From Anodontia alba (Eukaryota > Mollusca > Bivalvia > Lucinida > Lucinidae): DNA of 64,000 nt. The first letter of the stretch is position 1, and each line of letters opens with the position of its first letter. Under the pieces are notes generated by a model. The model did not search any database, was not told the origin of the DNA, and saw only the letters and a program-made list of their open reading frames with translations. Location: NCBI GenBank assembly GCA_964016985.1, contig OZ024831.1, forward strand, positions 84,028,136 through 84,092,135, given 5' to 3'. Both the position numbers and the translations under genes were made by a program. This document shows, one piece after another, positions 30,483 through 41,790 of this stretch.

Positions 30483-30896
30483 TACCGTATGAAACCTAAT
30501 CACCGCACATACCCCTATAAGGAAAGTCAAGCAATTTTGCATTCTTTGGATTAAAGCCTGTGCAATTTTATTGTGGGTATTCATTTGAATCAATTAAAAT
30601 GATTACCAAAAACAAATGTTCTTATAAAGAAAATCAGAAAAACTACCACATAAGCACTATTAAATAATTCTTGCATAAAGTGACCTGTACTGACCTTTCT
30701 TTAAAGTGTGCCCTTATTAGGTGTCTTTTTACTGCAAGTTTTTCCAGTGGTATTGAAAACCTGAGTGAGGTAATTAGGCCAAATATGGTAAGAGGGGTAT
30801 CTGGACAGTTTTCTTATTTCCTTGTGAAACATTATGTCATGGTTTCTCATTAGTAGCACCTCAGTGACACACTTCTAATGAGGATCTGCAACATGT
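30483..30896. mobile_element. MITE-M copy 2 joined to a MITE-D left half
   Basis: ACCGTATGAAACCTAATCAC and GTAATTAGGCCAAATATGGT bound MITE-M (30483-30789). Its core is shortened. About 30789-30896 is MITE-D-like (TTCTTATTTCCTTGTGAAAC, CTCATTAGTAGCACCTCAG). Confidence 0.75.
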
Positions 30897-31068
30897 AAAT
30901 ATGATCAGGGCACCAGCTAGCCCTATACAGAGGGGCGGACTGCCCCTCTTGCCCTTTCCTGCCGTCACTCTGTCCTTTTTAAGCTGACCTCTACCTTATT
31001 TCAACTCCAGACATAAAACCGTACATTTTGGTGAAAATTTCATGAAAACCAGACCAAAATTAAAAAAA

Positions 31069-32752
31069 CATTACGAAAACACGCCTATTCAAATATATAG
31101 AAAATTTATCTCCAAAAACCGAAAATTTTCAGATAAAAAACTTAAGATATTTTTTATTTTTCTGCACAAAACATAGATTGTGGGTACTCCTTAGAACCAC
31201 CTCGCTGAGACGGTTCAAACGAGTACTCACAATCTATGTATTGAGCAGAAATAAGAACAAGAGCTGTCGTAGGACAGCGTAGCTCGCCTGCTGGGTACAT
31301 TTTATATTGTAACATTTTTATCATTAAGCCATATAATATAGGTCACACTGACCTAGATGTATTTGTATGTAAATCATTTTGTTACATAGATATAATAATC
31401 CAGGTATGACAATTCTCCATGAAATAGTAATAAAAATAAAAGGCAAAATCACTGAAGCATGAAATATAGGTCACAATGACCTAGATATAGTAAGTGGTCA
31501 TTCATTGGGTCACATGGAACTAATATCCCAGGTGTGACATTTATCCAACAAATAGTATTCAAGATATAAGGCAAAATCACTGAACCATTTAATATAGGTC
31601 ACACCAACAGAGATCTATTTTGACGTCAATAATTGGGTCACAAGGAACTAATATCCCAAGTGTGACATTTATCCAACTAATAGTATTCAAGATATAAGGC
31701 AAAATCACTGAACCATGAAATATACATTGTAGGTCACAATGACTTAGATATAGTAAGTGGTCATTCATTGGGTCACATGGAACTAATATCCCAGGTGTGA
31801 CATTTATCCAACAAATAGTATTCAAGATATAAGGCAAAATCACTGAACCATGAAATATAGGTCACACCAACAGAGATATATTTTGACGTCAATAATCGGG
31901 TCACAAGGAACTAATATCCCAGGTGTGACATTTATCCAACAAATAGTATTCAAGATATAAGGCAAAATCACTGAACCATGAAATATAGGTCACAATGACC
32001 TAGATATAGTAAGTGGTCATTCATTGGGTCACATGGAGTAATATCCCAGGTGTGACATTTATCCAACAAATAGTATTCAAGATATAAGGCATAATCACTG
32101 GACCGTGAAATCTAGGTGACCTGGACCGTAAAATGTAGGTCACCATGACCTTCACTCTCTTACACTTAAACCGATGTCACATAGTTAGCTGATGTATAAC
32201 CAGTTGTGTCTATAACCTGTAGGCATATAAGATTTTACAAATGAGTCCTAGATTTTGACCCCTAGCCCCACTCCAAGGCCCACCCTGAGGTATGAACCCA
32301 GGGGTATGTTCTTTTGGAATCTCAGAAGACTCCTCCAGGTACCCAAATTCTAAATATGAATGCTCTATGAGGAGTGAGTCAAGATATAAGAATTTGAAAA
32401 ACTTTAACACAGTATTACAAAGGTGTCCTAGATTCTGACCCCCAGCCCCACCCAGGGGCATGAACCCAGGGGTTTATTCTCTTGGAATCTCAGAAGACCC
32501 TCCAAGGTACCTAAGTTCCAAATTTGATGCCTCTGTGAGGAGTGACTGTTGAGATATAAGCATTTGAAAAACTTTAACGCAGTGTGACGGGAACGGGAAC
32601 GCAAACGTGGACGACCGGGGTGACTACAATAGCTCTCCTTGTACTTCGTACAGGCGAGCTAAAAATAATGTATACCCCTGTAAACCTCAGTTTTACTATA
32701 TAAAAGTGGGGTTTACAGGGGGTCAAAATTACATAGGTATGTTTTCGTGATG
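31069..32752 (+). mobile_element. MITE-F copy 2, split by a G element
   Basis: The left part (31069-31256) has CATTACGAAAACACGCCTAT and the palindrome to CAATCTATGTATTGAGCAGA. The right part (32661-32752) has AAAAATAATGTATACCCCTG, TTTACTATATAAAAGTGGGG and TATGTTTTCGTGATG. The parts join exactly as in the uninterrupted copies. Confidence 0.88.
31257..32660 (+). mobile_element. G element copy 2 with 128-135 bp tandem units
   Basis: The left end is GAGCTGTCGTAGGACAGCGT then AGCTCGCCT. The right end is CAATAGCTCTCCTTGTACTT then CAGGCGAGCT. The landmark GGCAAAATCACTG recurs at 31442, 31570, 31698, 31833, 31961 and 32088. Units contain GTGACATTTATCCAACAAAT and mostly AGGTCAnnnTGACCT. 32240-32570 holds another pair of similar stretches (TTTTGACCCCTAGCCCCACT / TTCTGACCCCCAGCCCCACC). 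No coding capacity is evident. Confidence 0.88.
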
Positions 32753-32768
32753 GTTACCAATATTTAAT

Positions 32769-32952
32769 TTAACCTTACCACTCTCTGGGTTAATTCAGCA
32801 GATGACAAATTGATGAAATTTTCCTCTTTTTTCTTAGAAAACAGGATTTGACATTGCATGCAAATTTGCATGAAATGTTAAATCCTATTTTCTGAGAAAA
32901 ATATTTCTGTATGTCATCTGCTAAGAATTTTACCCAGAGTGCTAAGCAATAA
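32769..32952. mobile_element. MITE-E copy
   Basis: TTAACCTTACCACTCTCTGG is at the left and CAGAGTGCTAAGCAATAA at the right, with a shortened palindrome GCATGCAAATTTGCATG. Confidence 0.82.
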
Positions 32953-33398
32953 AAGTCAGTTTTATGTGTATTCTAGTTTGAGGCATTTATTATGGTTTCG
33001 AACATCTCTTGATACTAAGCACATTTCCCTCATTTGTGTATGGCCACACAAAAAGCGCCCTACCTGGCACCCCTCTGCCCTCAAATCCTAGCTGGTTTCA
33101 TGGAGAAATACAAAATGCAAGAAACTTGTCAATACTTTTTGATTAAAAGAAGCATTTTATCTAGAACTAAGAAATCTGGGCTCTGATATCTAATTAAAAT
33201 AAACAACAGCATTTGACATGTTGATCAGGAAGAAACAGAGGAATCTCTTTAAAGATACATAAAAGAGGAAATTTTATGGAAAAGAATACTTCTGAAATGG
33301 CTAATAATTCTTTTTGCTTTAGGCATAAACATGCTTCTTGCGGAATAATTTTCAAAGCTTGTGTAATTTCGTTTTTATTTTATTTTTTTATTTTTTTC

Positions 33399-33582
33399 AC
33401 AAAATAAAAACAGAGGGTCCTAGAGCAAAATTGATTTTGTCATCTGGGAAAGAATCAGAGTGTACATTATGCAGGGCTGTGGAAAATACCATGCCCTACT
33501 TGTCCAACGCCCCATTTCCCTGAGGACAAGTAAGAAATTTCAATTCATTTGTCCTGGAACAAGGGCTTCATAGCCTATCCAG

Positions 33583-33655
<73 letters not shown>

Positions 33656-34060
33656 CTTGAAGAAAACATATGTTGCAGTTACTCATTAGAAGCACCTAAA
33701 TGAGGCACTTCTAATCAGTACCCATATGTTTTCTACAAAATAAAAACAGAGGGTCCTAGAGCAAAATTGATTTTGTCATCTGGGAAAGAATCAGAGTGTA
33801 CATTATGCAGGGCTGTGGAAAATACCATGCCCTACTTGTCCAACGCCCCATTTCCCTGAGGACAAGTAAGAAATTTCAATTCATTTGTCCTGGAACAAGC
33901 ACCTAAGTGAGGCACTTCTAATCAGTACCCATGTTTTCTACAAGAAAGAAGAAAAATGCCATTTTTGGTCAAGTACCGGTAAATCTTGGTTGAACAAGCG
34001 GATTTTGAACATTTACTTGTCAGTGGACAAGTAATAAAATTTGATAATTCCACAACCCTG
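33399..34060. repeat. 165-bp exact duplication around MITE-J and (AT)n
   Basis: 33399-33563 and 33735-33899 read identically over 165 bases at an offset of 336. Between them are an (AT)n run (33584-33652) and a core-1 palindrome (GTTACTCATTAGAAGCACC / AGGCACTTCTAATCAGTACC). The block carries the left end of MITE-J (GGGCTGTGGAAAATACCATG). Its right end is TTGATAATTCCACAACCCTG near 34060. Confidence 0.9.
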
Positions 34061-34271
34061 CATTACGTTAAATAGTCTACATCAGGGCTAGTAGGGGTCT
34101 ACATTATATGGGAAATTTTTCAGAATTCTGCAGTCCTTAAACCAGCTTTTCAGTATCTTGTTTTTATACTTCTTACAACTGCTTTTACTTCATAATTCTG
34201 TCTTAATGCACTAAATTACTAAACTCTTCCTCATTTCCCATATTGTATTGTGAAAATGGCATTGTTAACAT

Positions 34272-34464
34272 ATAGCTCTAGAAACGGGGTATCACTATAA
34301 AGATAAACATTTTTCTTAATTCCCAACAAAATCGTTATGTTGTGGGTACTCATTAGAAGCACCTTGGTGAGGTGTTTCTAATGAGTACTTACAATATACA
34401 TCTTTATGAAGAAAGCAGGGGAATATTAATATTCATGGTTAATAATTAGCTTATCAAGAGCTAT
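34272..34464. mobile_element. MITE-D copy
   Basis: TAGCTCTAGAAACGG is at the left and CTTATCAAGAGCTAT at the right. The palindrome is GGGTACTCATTAGAAGCACC / GGTGTTTCTAATGAGTAC. Confidence 0.84.
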
Positions 34465-34639
34465 GGCTGATAAGTATAGATTTTACATAAATATGTTAAC
34501 GTTAAGTTACGAACCCTACCACGCCCCCTAAGGGAACCTTCATGCACAAAGCAATTTTAGGTATCATATTTATTCTAAACATTCTGTCATTATGCAAAGC
34601 ATGCAGCATAGAACCTGGTCAAAATGCTCTAAAAGGGCA

Positions 34640-34824
34640 AAGCTCCAGATAAGGCACTTTTTTCAACCAAAAAGTAATATTTTTCTTATTTCTCCATGAA
34701 AACATATGTTGTGGTACTTATCAGAAGTGCCTCACTGAGGCGCTTCTAATGAGTACCCACAATATATGTTTTCGTGGAGAAATGAGAAAATATCATGTGA
34801 ATATCCTCTCTTATCTGGAGCCAT
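34640..34824. mobile_element. MITE-D copy
   Basis: AAGCTCCAGATAAGGCAC is at the left and TCTTATCTGGAGCCAT at the right, with arms CTCCATGAAAACATATGTTG and ATATGTTTTCGTGGAG. Confidence 0.86.
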
Positions 34825-35600
34825 GAAAAGGGCTCTGGATTGGCACGGTTTGACAATTTGTCAGCACATTTTACTAAGAGGTCAAACCGACTTGTTCTTA
34901 TTTCACATTAAATTTGGTTTTAAGATTTTATGGAATACATGATCTGATCATTCTGTAAATTATTAAACGTTTTTACATCACATTCTGACACACTGAAATT
35001 TAATTTTTTCATATGTTTTGTTAATCGACTGACTGGCTTACTGACTTAATGATTAATTTGCCCTAAAGTTGTTCACACAAATCACTGCCATTTTTTGGGC
35101 AAGTATGATATTTTTAGGGTGTATGATAAGATGGTACAATACTTGGTATAATATGCTAATGTATATGCATATATTGTGTTTTCAATTAGCAATTATAACT
35201 AGTAATGGTGTTTTCAGAGAAAACAGATGTCCCCCAATTGGAAATTATCAATTTTTCTACTGCTGTGACCTTAAAAATTAGGGCAATGTCACCAACATCT
35301 AATCAGTTCATTGTTATATCCCAATTATATATCCATGAAAATTTAGTCTGGTTTGTAATCATAAGACAAGAAAGTGTTACACCGACGACTACACCAATGG
35401 GATCCACACCAAATTCAATATGTCCCCCTCCCCATAGGTTGAGGGACATAATAATTAATGACAGAACTGAATAGGAACAGTCATAATTAATGGCTGAACT
35501 AGTCTAGTATGAACAGTCATAATTAAATGACTGAACTGAATAGGAACTTTTGATCACTTTCTATAGGACTTGTAAAATAGGAGTATTTGACGATGATTCT
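34825..35600. other. Mostly unassigned, small tandem repeat
   Basis: At 35460-35550 a unit of about 40 bp repeats (CTGAATAGGAACAGTCATAA). TCCCCCTCCCCATAGG near 35422 recalls repeat tails seen near 27373. No gene was recognised. Confidence 0.45.
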
Positions 35601-35604
35601 GGGA

Positions 35605-36500
35605 TGTTCTTTCTACATAAAAATGTACTCGAGTCATTGGAAGAACTTCAGTAAGGCAACATGCTTCTAATGAGTTCCTACAACACAGGTTTTTATGGAG
35701 AACTGAAGAATATTGACCCAGAATTATCAACAACTACTCCTAATCAACTCCTCTACTTTTTCATTATAGTCCAATAACAGAACACACTACTCAAACTCTG
35801 AGACTGGGGACAAACTACAGCCTTTTACAACCTGTTTACCTTTAAATGCATGTCAGCTAATGGAGCTCTGCTGGCAGAAAATTTCAGCTCTAGACCCCTA
35901 ATACTTGTCTATAAAAAATCATCTATACGAAAACTGTATGACTGCCTGATATGTCAGACAAAAATTTGGTACTGCAAAAATTTTAAGAACACAAAGTACA
36001 TGTAAAGCTTTTCATCCCTGTGTTTCTGAAATGGTTTCTTCCATCTCTTTCAACTTTCAAGTAAAAAATCAACAACAGTATGGTAAACAGTGCAGATCCT
36101 GATGAGATGGCTCATTACTAGCCGTATCATCAGGATCTACACTGTTTGGACAGGACTCTTTTTTTTGGTCTATGGGCTGAACTGCTGAAAGAGTTAATCA
36201 TTTGTATGACTGATGTCAGACACATGACTTATAAAGGGAGACAACAGTGAATCACTAAATAGTCTGAACCCATTAACAGTTATGCACCTCATGAGATTTT
36301 CAGCAGATGAAAAATTAGTGAGATTTTTTCTTACTTTTTCCAGAAACATGGTATGGCATTTCATGCAAATGGTCTCTTTCTTTATGACAATTTAAATGTC
36401 AATCTCTACTATCCAGATAAATGTTTTTCTGCTTTCTCCACCAAAAAATGATGCTTCTCACGAGTACTGCAACACGTTTTCATAGAAAAACAAGAAACAG
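35605..36500. mobile_element. Fragments: MITE-D, core-2 hairpin, MITE-E
   Basis: 35610-35720 is a worn MITE-D (CACATGCTTCTAATGAG-like arm, TTTTTATGGAGAA). 36083-36148 is a core-2 hairpin (AAACAGTGCAGATCCTGATG / CATCAGGATCTACACTGTTT). 36265-36420 is a worn MITE-E (TTTTCAGCAGATGAAAAATT, GCATTTCATGCAAATGGTC). Confidence 0.55.
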
Positions 36501-37530
36501 CAAGTAAAATCTTCAATCTTTCCCCCTAACAACCTACCCCTCTCCCCCAAATTAGGTTTGTTCCCTAGAGCTCTAAAAGTGATGAATAATGTTCCCATAA
36601 TCCCTGAAAATAAATAGGCATGTTCCCTTGTTCCAGAAAACCCCTGGGAAGGCCTCAAAATCCATAATGCACCACATTTAAAAAAAAAAAAAAAAATGAA
36701 CCCTACAACGCCACGTTTGCTTCGACACTGTTTCTGTAACAGGTCTGAATCTGTGCTGAAGAAATATGTTACCACTGTATTTTGTTGGCTCAAAAACTTC
36801 AACTATCTGCCCCAAATGCTCTGTCCGAATAGAAAGTATTTCGTGTCGAACCGTCAAAATTTCTCAGTTTCAGCAACATTTTGAGCAGTTAGACGCTTTA
36901 TGCACTATTTCTTTTCTCATTTCAACAAAAATCAATCGTCTATGTGACTTAAAATTTACGTCATCTTTCCCGCGCGCGTGGTAGAATAGAATAGAATAAA
37001 GAGAAAACGTCTCCTGGTACTTCATCATTGAGATTATTTTATTGGAAAACCTACATATACAGAAGGTGTTCTCCATTCACATGAAATTATATGATATAAA
37101 CAATAAACAGGATAAACATGAGGAAACAATCAATAGATCTACTACCTTAATTCTAACGTCTCATGAATAAATTTACAAATATGTTTTGTATCCACAGGAC
37201 TACTGGGGTTTATCAATTCATAAAATAATTTAAAACATTCATTAGTACTGGGTTTCAGAACTGGTATCTTTAAATGTAGTTTATTTAACAATGTAATCCG
37301 ATCGTATTTAGAATGTTTCAATATTATTTAGAATTTCTTTAATTAAGAAATTTGATATTATTTAGAATTTCTCAATTTTCTTTCTAAAGAAGAACTTAAT
37401 TAGTATTGTTGTAGCATTGCCTCGTTTCCGACAGCACTTTGTTGTTTACATTTACATTTTTTTCTTTTTCAATTTATCTCCGAATATGTTCCGATAAAAC
37501 TCTAATAGCGACCGAAAGCCACAATTTTCG
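36501..37530. other. Unassigned stretch
   Basis: There is an A-run near 36681, TAGAATAGAATAGAATAAAG near 36983, and an AT-rich block with ATTATTTAGAATTTC repeats near 37320-37380. Overlapping frames on both strands near 36700-36980 show no family signature. Confidence 0.4.
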
Positions 37531-37539
37531 TTGACTTTA

Positions 37540-37960
37540 TTGCAAATAAGTTTTCTTTGTTGGTGGCTAATATCGTGAATGTTGAACTGATGAATTGTGA
37601 CATTGTGGACTTGCTTTGACTAATACTGACTTTGTTGACTTTCATGTATCGATTGCAACTGTGCTTACTTGATTTGATTGGTGACATAACTTATTTAATG
37701 TGAACTTTTTGGACGACCAGATAAATTGTGACATTGTTGACATGATTTGGTTGATGACAGCTTTGTTGACTTGTAAGGATGGATTATGACTGTGTTGACT
37801 TGATTTAACTGAGCAGGGCTTTGGTGACTTTACTTGACTGATTATGACATTGCTGACGAATTTGATTGGTGGTGACATTGCTGACTGTTCTAGATGGAGT
37901 GTAACTTTTCTGACTTGTCAAGATGGATTGCAACCAACTATGCCGACTTGATTTGGAGCT
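37540..37960 (-). repeat. Degenerate minisatellite
   Basis: A loosely repeated unit of about 50-60 bp has TTGTTGACTTGATTTG-like words and GATGGATTGTGACTGTG-like words (TGACATTGTTGACATGATTT, GACTGTGTTGACTTGATTTA). Serine-rich minus-strand frames across it are by-products of the repeat. Confidence 0.65.
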
Positions 37961-38094
37961 TTTGTGACAACTTGGTAGGTTACAACAAAGATATTCTGCG
38001 GTAAATTACATGCATAGTTTTAACCAAACTATGGTGATAATTTTGCTCACCTCTTTAATTAGACTAGCTACTAGTCTGATAATAAAAGTCTGAT

Positions 38095-38096
<2 letters not shown>

Positions 38097-38129
<33 letters not shown>
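38097..38129. repeat. Poly-T tract
   Basis: Thirty-three T in a row. The palindrome AGACTAGCTACTAGTCT (about 38061-38077) lies just before it. Confidence 0.9.
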
Positions 38130-38130
<1 letters not shown>

Positions 38131-38930
38131 TATCATTAAAAGGCATTCAACTTGTTAATAATGGCAAGTCTATTTCGTAAAGTCACCAATACACAAATAC
38201 GCTAAATATTATCAAAATTGAAAAAGGACTAGACTAGCTAAAGTATTATTCTATTCATATAAATATATGTTCTGTAAATATATGATTCTGTTTCCCCATT
38301 TTTCACTTTAACGCCTAGTGGCTAGGCTACTCTTTAATTGCCTGACAGCGAGTCCGTCCTCCGATTAAATGACGACTCCCTCCCCAATCTGTTTCAGAAG
38401 CTTTGCGCCTGACTATTAATGTCTGTGGCCGTGGCCCTGATAGTTAGCGCGCGCGTGTCTGTGCGTGGGTGTGTGTTGGCGTCAAATCGCCGCTGAGGCT
38501 TCTGCTTTGTTTCATCATAGTGTCTATAATTATGTATGTTTCACTGATGAGGCAGAGGACCCTATGCGGACCGAACATATGTTTGTGTGGTTTGGAACTG
38601 CATCAGAATTAAGGGCGAGATTTCATGCGAGTAAAACTGGTTTAACTTTCTTCGGACAATCCAAGGCGATTCCTCTGTTGCAGTTCATTTTTTCATGAGT
38701 CGGTGGTTTCATATGTGCATTTGTTTTGTCATTGGCCGTTCCTCATCTCTACTTCTTTTGGTGCCAAGGGAAGACTGTGCTTCGTGATTGTGGCATTCCC
38801 TGAATAGTTTCACATATCTTTTTTTTTGTATGTGGCGTTTGTTTTGTCATTGTCTGTTTCCTCATGACGTCATCCTTTGCTGACAGATGTTGAAATTTCA
38901 TTGAACGGACTCCTGTGAAGCATCAAACTA
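38130..38930 (+). other. Unassigned; one unrecognised open frame
   Basis: 38465-38698 is open for 77 codons (it contains VCFTDEAEDPMRTEHMFVWF). Base use is more GC-balanced than in its surroundings. No donor or acceptor arrangement or family motif was recognised, so it is not called a gene. Confidence 0.3.
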
Positions 38931-38932
38931 GA

Positions 38933-39206
38933 CATCAAAAACATACCTATATAATTTTGACCCCCTTAAACCCCACTTTTATATAGTAAAACTGGGGTTT
39001 ACAGGGGTATACATTATTTTTCATATTTCTGCTCAAAAACATAGATTGTGGGTACTCGTTAGAACCGCCTCGCCGAGGCGGTTCTAACGAGTACCCACAA
39101 TCTGTGTTTTGAACAGAAATATGAAAATATCAGAATTTTATCTGAAAATTTTCATTTTTTGGTGATAAAATTTTCAGTATGTTTGAATAGGCTTGTTTTC
39201 GTAATG
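38933..39206 (-). mobile_element. MITE-F copy 3
   Basis: CATCAAAAACATACCTATAT is at the left and GGCTTGTTTTCGTAATG at the right. The perfect core is GTGGGTACTCGTTAGAACCG / CGGTTCTAACGAGTACCCAC. Orientation is opposite to copy 1. Confidence 0.88.
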
Positions 39207-39207
39207 T

Positions 39208-39890
39208 CTGCTTTCAGAAATGCGACGTTTTTGCCTTAGATCGCTCCCAACGGTCACACGACATTTATACAACATTGATGCCACATCATGATGCTGCATC
39301 AACTTGATGTGACGTTGTCTCAACGCTGCGGGCCCGCTGGGTTGCTCCTGTTGGCATTCGCCGTTAGATACAGAAATCTAAGGCCAAACGTTCGCGATCA
39401 CTTTGCATTTCTGAACGCAGCCCAGGTAAATTTGTTGGTCCAGATACGCTTAGCAAGACATGCCGAAAAAAAACAACAAAAAAACTAAGGAAGTTAGACC
39501 CAACATTTAACCCATTTATGACGAGTGGACTCTTCTACCTCCATTTTGAACATGTCCATTTTCAGTAGGAGGGGTGTTTGGTTATTTTGTTATTATCACG
39601 TTTTATAGAATTTCCTGTACTTACTGCAGACCCAGATCGGACGCAGCGTTCTTCAGCGTCTGATCGGAGTCTACACTATTTGCCAACTTCCCAATTTTGG
39701 GTATGCAAGGCAATATGGGTTAAATAAGGACTGCTTTCAAAAATGTGACGTTTTGCGTGGGATCCCTGTTCCTGTTGGTACCCGTCATAAGTACAAAGAT
39801 CCAAGTCTGAAAGCAGTCTAGATAAGGTTGCTGGTCCAGATATGCTTAGCCAGTCATGCTGAAAAAACTAAAGAAGAATTAGATCCAATA
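39208..39890 (+). repeat. Two diverged direct copies flanking a TTAA MITE, upstream of LINE remnant
   Basis: A stretch with CTGCTTTCAGAAATGCGACG near 39210 and TTGGTCCAGATACGCTTAGC near 39435 recurs in the same order at about 39730 and 39832. The second copy runs into the LINE reverse-transcriptase remnant. The first copy has an extra segment of about 90 bp with a small palindrome (TGATGCCACATCATGATGC). This suggests duplication of a LINE-related segment. Confidence 0.5.
39507..39723. mobile_element. TTAA-flanked MITE with core-2 hairpin (CCCATTTATG ends)
   Basis: TTAA at both ends with CCCATTTATG and CAATATGGG. The hairpin is GCAGACCCAGATCGGACGCA / GCGTCTGATCGGAGTCTACA. The outer ends differ from MITE-A, -E and -K. 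Confidence 0.75.
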
Positions 39891-40620
39891 ACGAAAGTAT
39901 TCTTCGAGCGCTCTCTTAACGCAGTTAAGTTCCCGACTGACTGGTCAGAGCAGTCATTCCCCCTGTGCACAAAAAGGGAATTAAAGCTCCTAGCAGGTAA
40001 CAATAGGTAGATTTTCCTCACCTGTATTCTCTGCAAGGTCCTAGAACACACACTGACATCAACCATAGTCAAGCATCTAGGCAGACAGGGCTTTATGCTT
40101 GACCTTCAACATGCATTCCAGCTAGCATTCTTCGGAAATCTGTATCAATAGAAAGGAAGGCAAACCGTTATCAGTAACGGTCTCATATAGATTTAGATAT
40201 AATGCCAGCTGGGTGGGTGTAGGAAAATGGTAATGTAGGAATAATGGTAATGTAGAACATAGCTTGCCATGTTAATGAAGGACCTTGTAAAAAGGTTGAG
40301 GTGGGGGGAGGGGGACAATAGATATAATGTTTCTCTAGATTTTCAAAGACCTTAAGAATGATCATTGGTTCAAAGTTTCTGTGGAAGTTTATATACACCA
40401 ACATGGTATCAGAGGTCAGGTTATGGGCTGGATCCATCAGGAGTTAGTCCAATAGAAAGACATTGATGGTGAGTAATCGGAGTCAATATCAGCTACCTCA
40501 GGAGTACCCTAGGGCTCAGACCGATGCCAAATTCTGTTCCTTGTTCACATCAACGACTTGACGAAGAGACCACTTCCTTAGTCCATTTATGTGCGGATGA
40601 CACCGCATTTTATTCTCCAG
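39860..40620 (+). pseudogene. Decayed LINE (non-LTR) reverse transcriptase fragment
   Basis: Frame-by-frame reading shows reverse-transcriptase motifs of Jockey/CR1-like LINEs. SLNAVKFPTDW is followed by an NNR-stop-IFLTCILCKVLEH stretch around 40000-40050, and then by a KHLGRQGF..LQHAF stretch to about 40117. Further on are SGVP-stop-G (40498-40515), LFLVHINDL, and CADDTAFY with the catalytic DD at 40596-40601. In-frame stops at 40008-40010 and 40510-40512, at least one frameshift, and a MITE-P insertion at 40118-40213 show it is dead. The LINE clade cannot be fixed without alignment. Confidence 0.75.
40118..40213. mobile_element. MITE-P copy 2, inside LINE remnant
   Basis: CCAGCTAGCATTCTTCGGAA at the left and AATGCCAGCTGGG at the right, with an inner palindrome ACCGTTATCAGTAACGGT. 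Confidence 0.78.
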
Positions 40621-40781
40621 ATAAAAAGGGTAAATAGAAAATACCGTATTTATCTTAAGTCTTTAGTCACCTTATATGGAATGGATACACTTTCAACGGA
40701 GGCAAGTCTTTCAAATTTGTTTTGGTTTGCTTCTGTAAAGGAGTCTGCTCTAAAAAAGATTCTATTCCCCTTCTAGAGTAG

Positions 40782-41304
40782 CATCACAAAACATGCCTAT
40801 GTAATTTTGACCCCCTTAAACCCAACTTTAATATAGTAAAACAAAGGCGGTTCTAACGAGTACCCAGAATCTATGTTTAGAGCAGAAATTTGAAAACTAT
40901 CAGAGTTTTTGTATATGAAAATTTTCAGTTTTTGGAGGTGAAATTTTCTATATATTTGAATAGGCGTGTTTTCGTAATGGACTCCTTTTCAGAAGGCTTT
41001 TGATAAACCTGAAAGCAAACGGACATTACGAAAACACGCCTATTTAAATATAATGAAAATTTCACCTCCAAAAACTGAACATTTTCAGATAAAAAAAAAC
41101 TCTGATGTTTTTTACATTTCTGTTCAAAAGATAGATTGTAGGGTACTCGTTAGAACCGCTCGGCGAGGTGGTTCTAACGAGTACCCACAATCTGTTTTTT
41201 GAGAAGAAATAAGGAAAATAATGTATATTCCTGTAAACCCCAGTTTTACTATATAAAAGTGGGGTTTAAGGGAATCAATATTATATAGGCGTGTATTCGT
41301 TATG
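40782..41304. mobile_element. MITE-F copies 4 and 5
   Basis: 40782-40979 is a shortened copy missing the left half of the palindrome (it jumps from AATATAGTAAAAC to GGCGGTTCTAACGAGTACC). 41023-41304 is complete (CATTACGAAAACACGCC to GGCGTGTATTCGTTATG). They are in opposite orientation, 43 bp apart. Confidence 0.85.
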
Positions 41305-41640
41305 AAGGTCACAGAATTTGTCTTCCTTTCAAAACTATAGACACTACATGACACCCCACCATCGCTGACAACAAGTATGCAAACTTCCTCAATATATTAA
41401 AAACATCATAATTTCTGCGTCAGTCATGGGTGGAAAAGCAATGCCATTGGTCCATTTTCTGTCTCAGCTTAATTCCAGTCAATATCAATGTGTGCGTGGT
41501 AGTCCATATAGGAATTTGGCCAGATCCGGAATATGGCTAGGCTAAATAAGATTCTTATTTATCTTCAAATAATTTCCTCTGCTTTCATTAAAATGGTATT
41601 TTTCATACTTGAGAATCAATTACTCATGTCGATATGTACT
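41305..41640. other. Unassigned stretch
   Basis: No repeat or gene feature was recognised. Confidence 0.4.
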
Positions 41641-41790
41641 ATGTGTGTAAAATTGTTTGTGTGGCAAACAGTGTAGACTCTGATCAGATGCCTCGTTCTG
41701 CAGCGTTTGATTTGGGTCTACACTGTTTGCCATTGTTTGCTCAGGCCTGTCTGTCCGAATAGGTTGAGTAAGTACGGTGACATGATTAAA
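41640..41790. mobile_element. MITE-L copy
   Basis: GGCAAACAGTGTAGACTCTG and GGGTCTACACTGTTTGCC arms with TCAGGCCTGTCTGTCCGAAT beyond. Confidence 0.65.

Noticed and set aside
36458..36984. Overlapping frames of 62-114 codons on both strands
   Set aside because: They cross an A-run and MITE-D scraps; no protein family motif was found.
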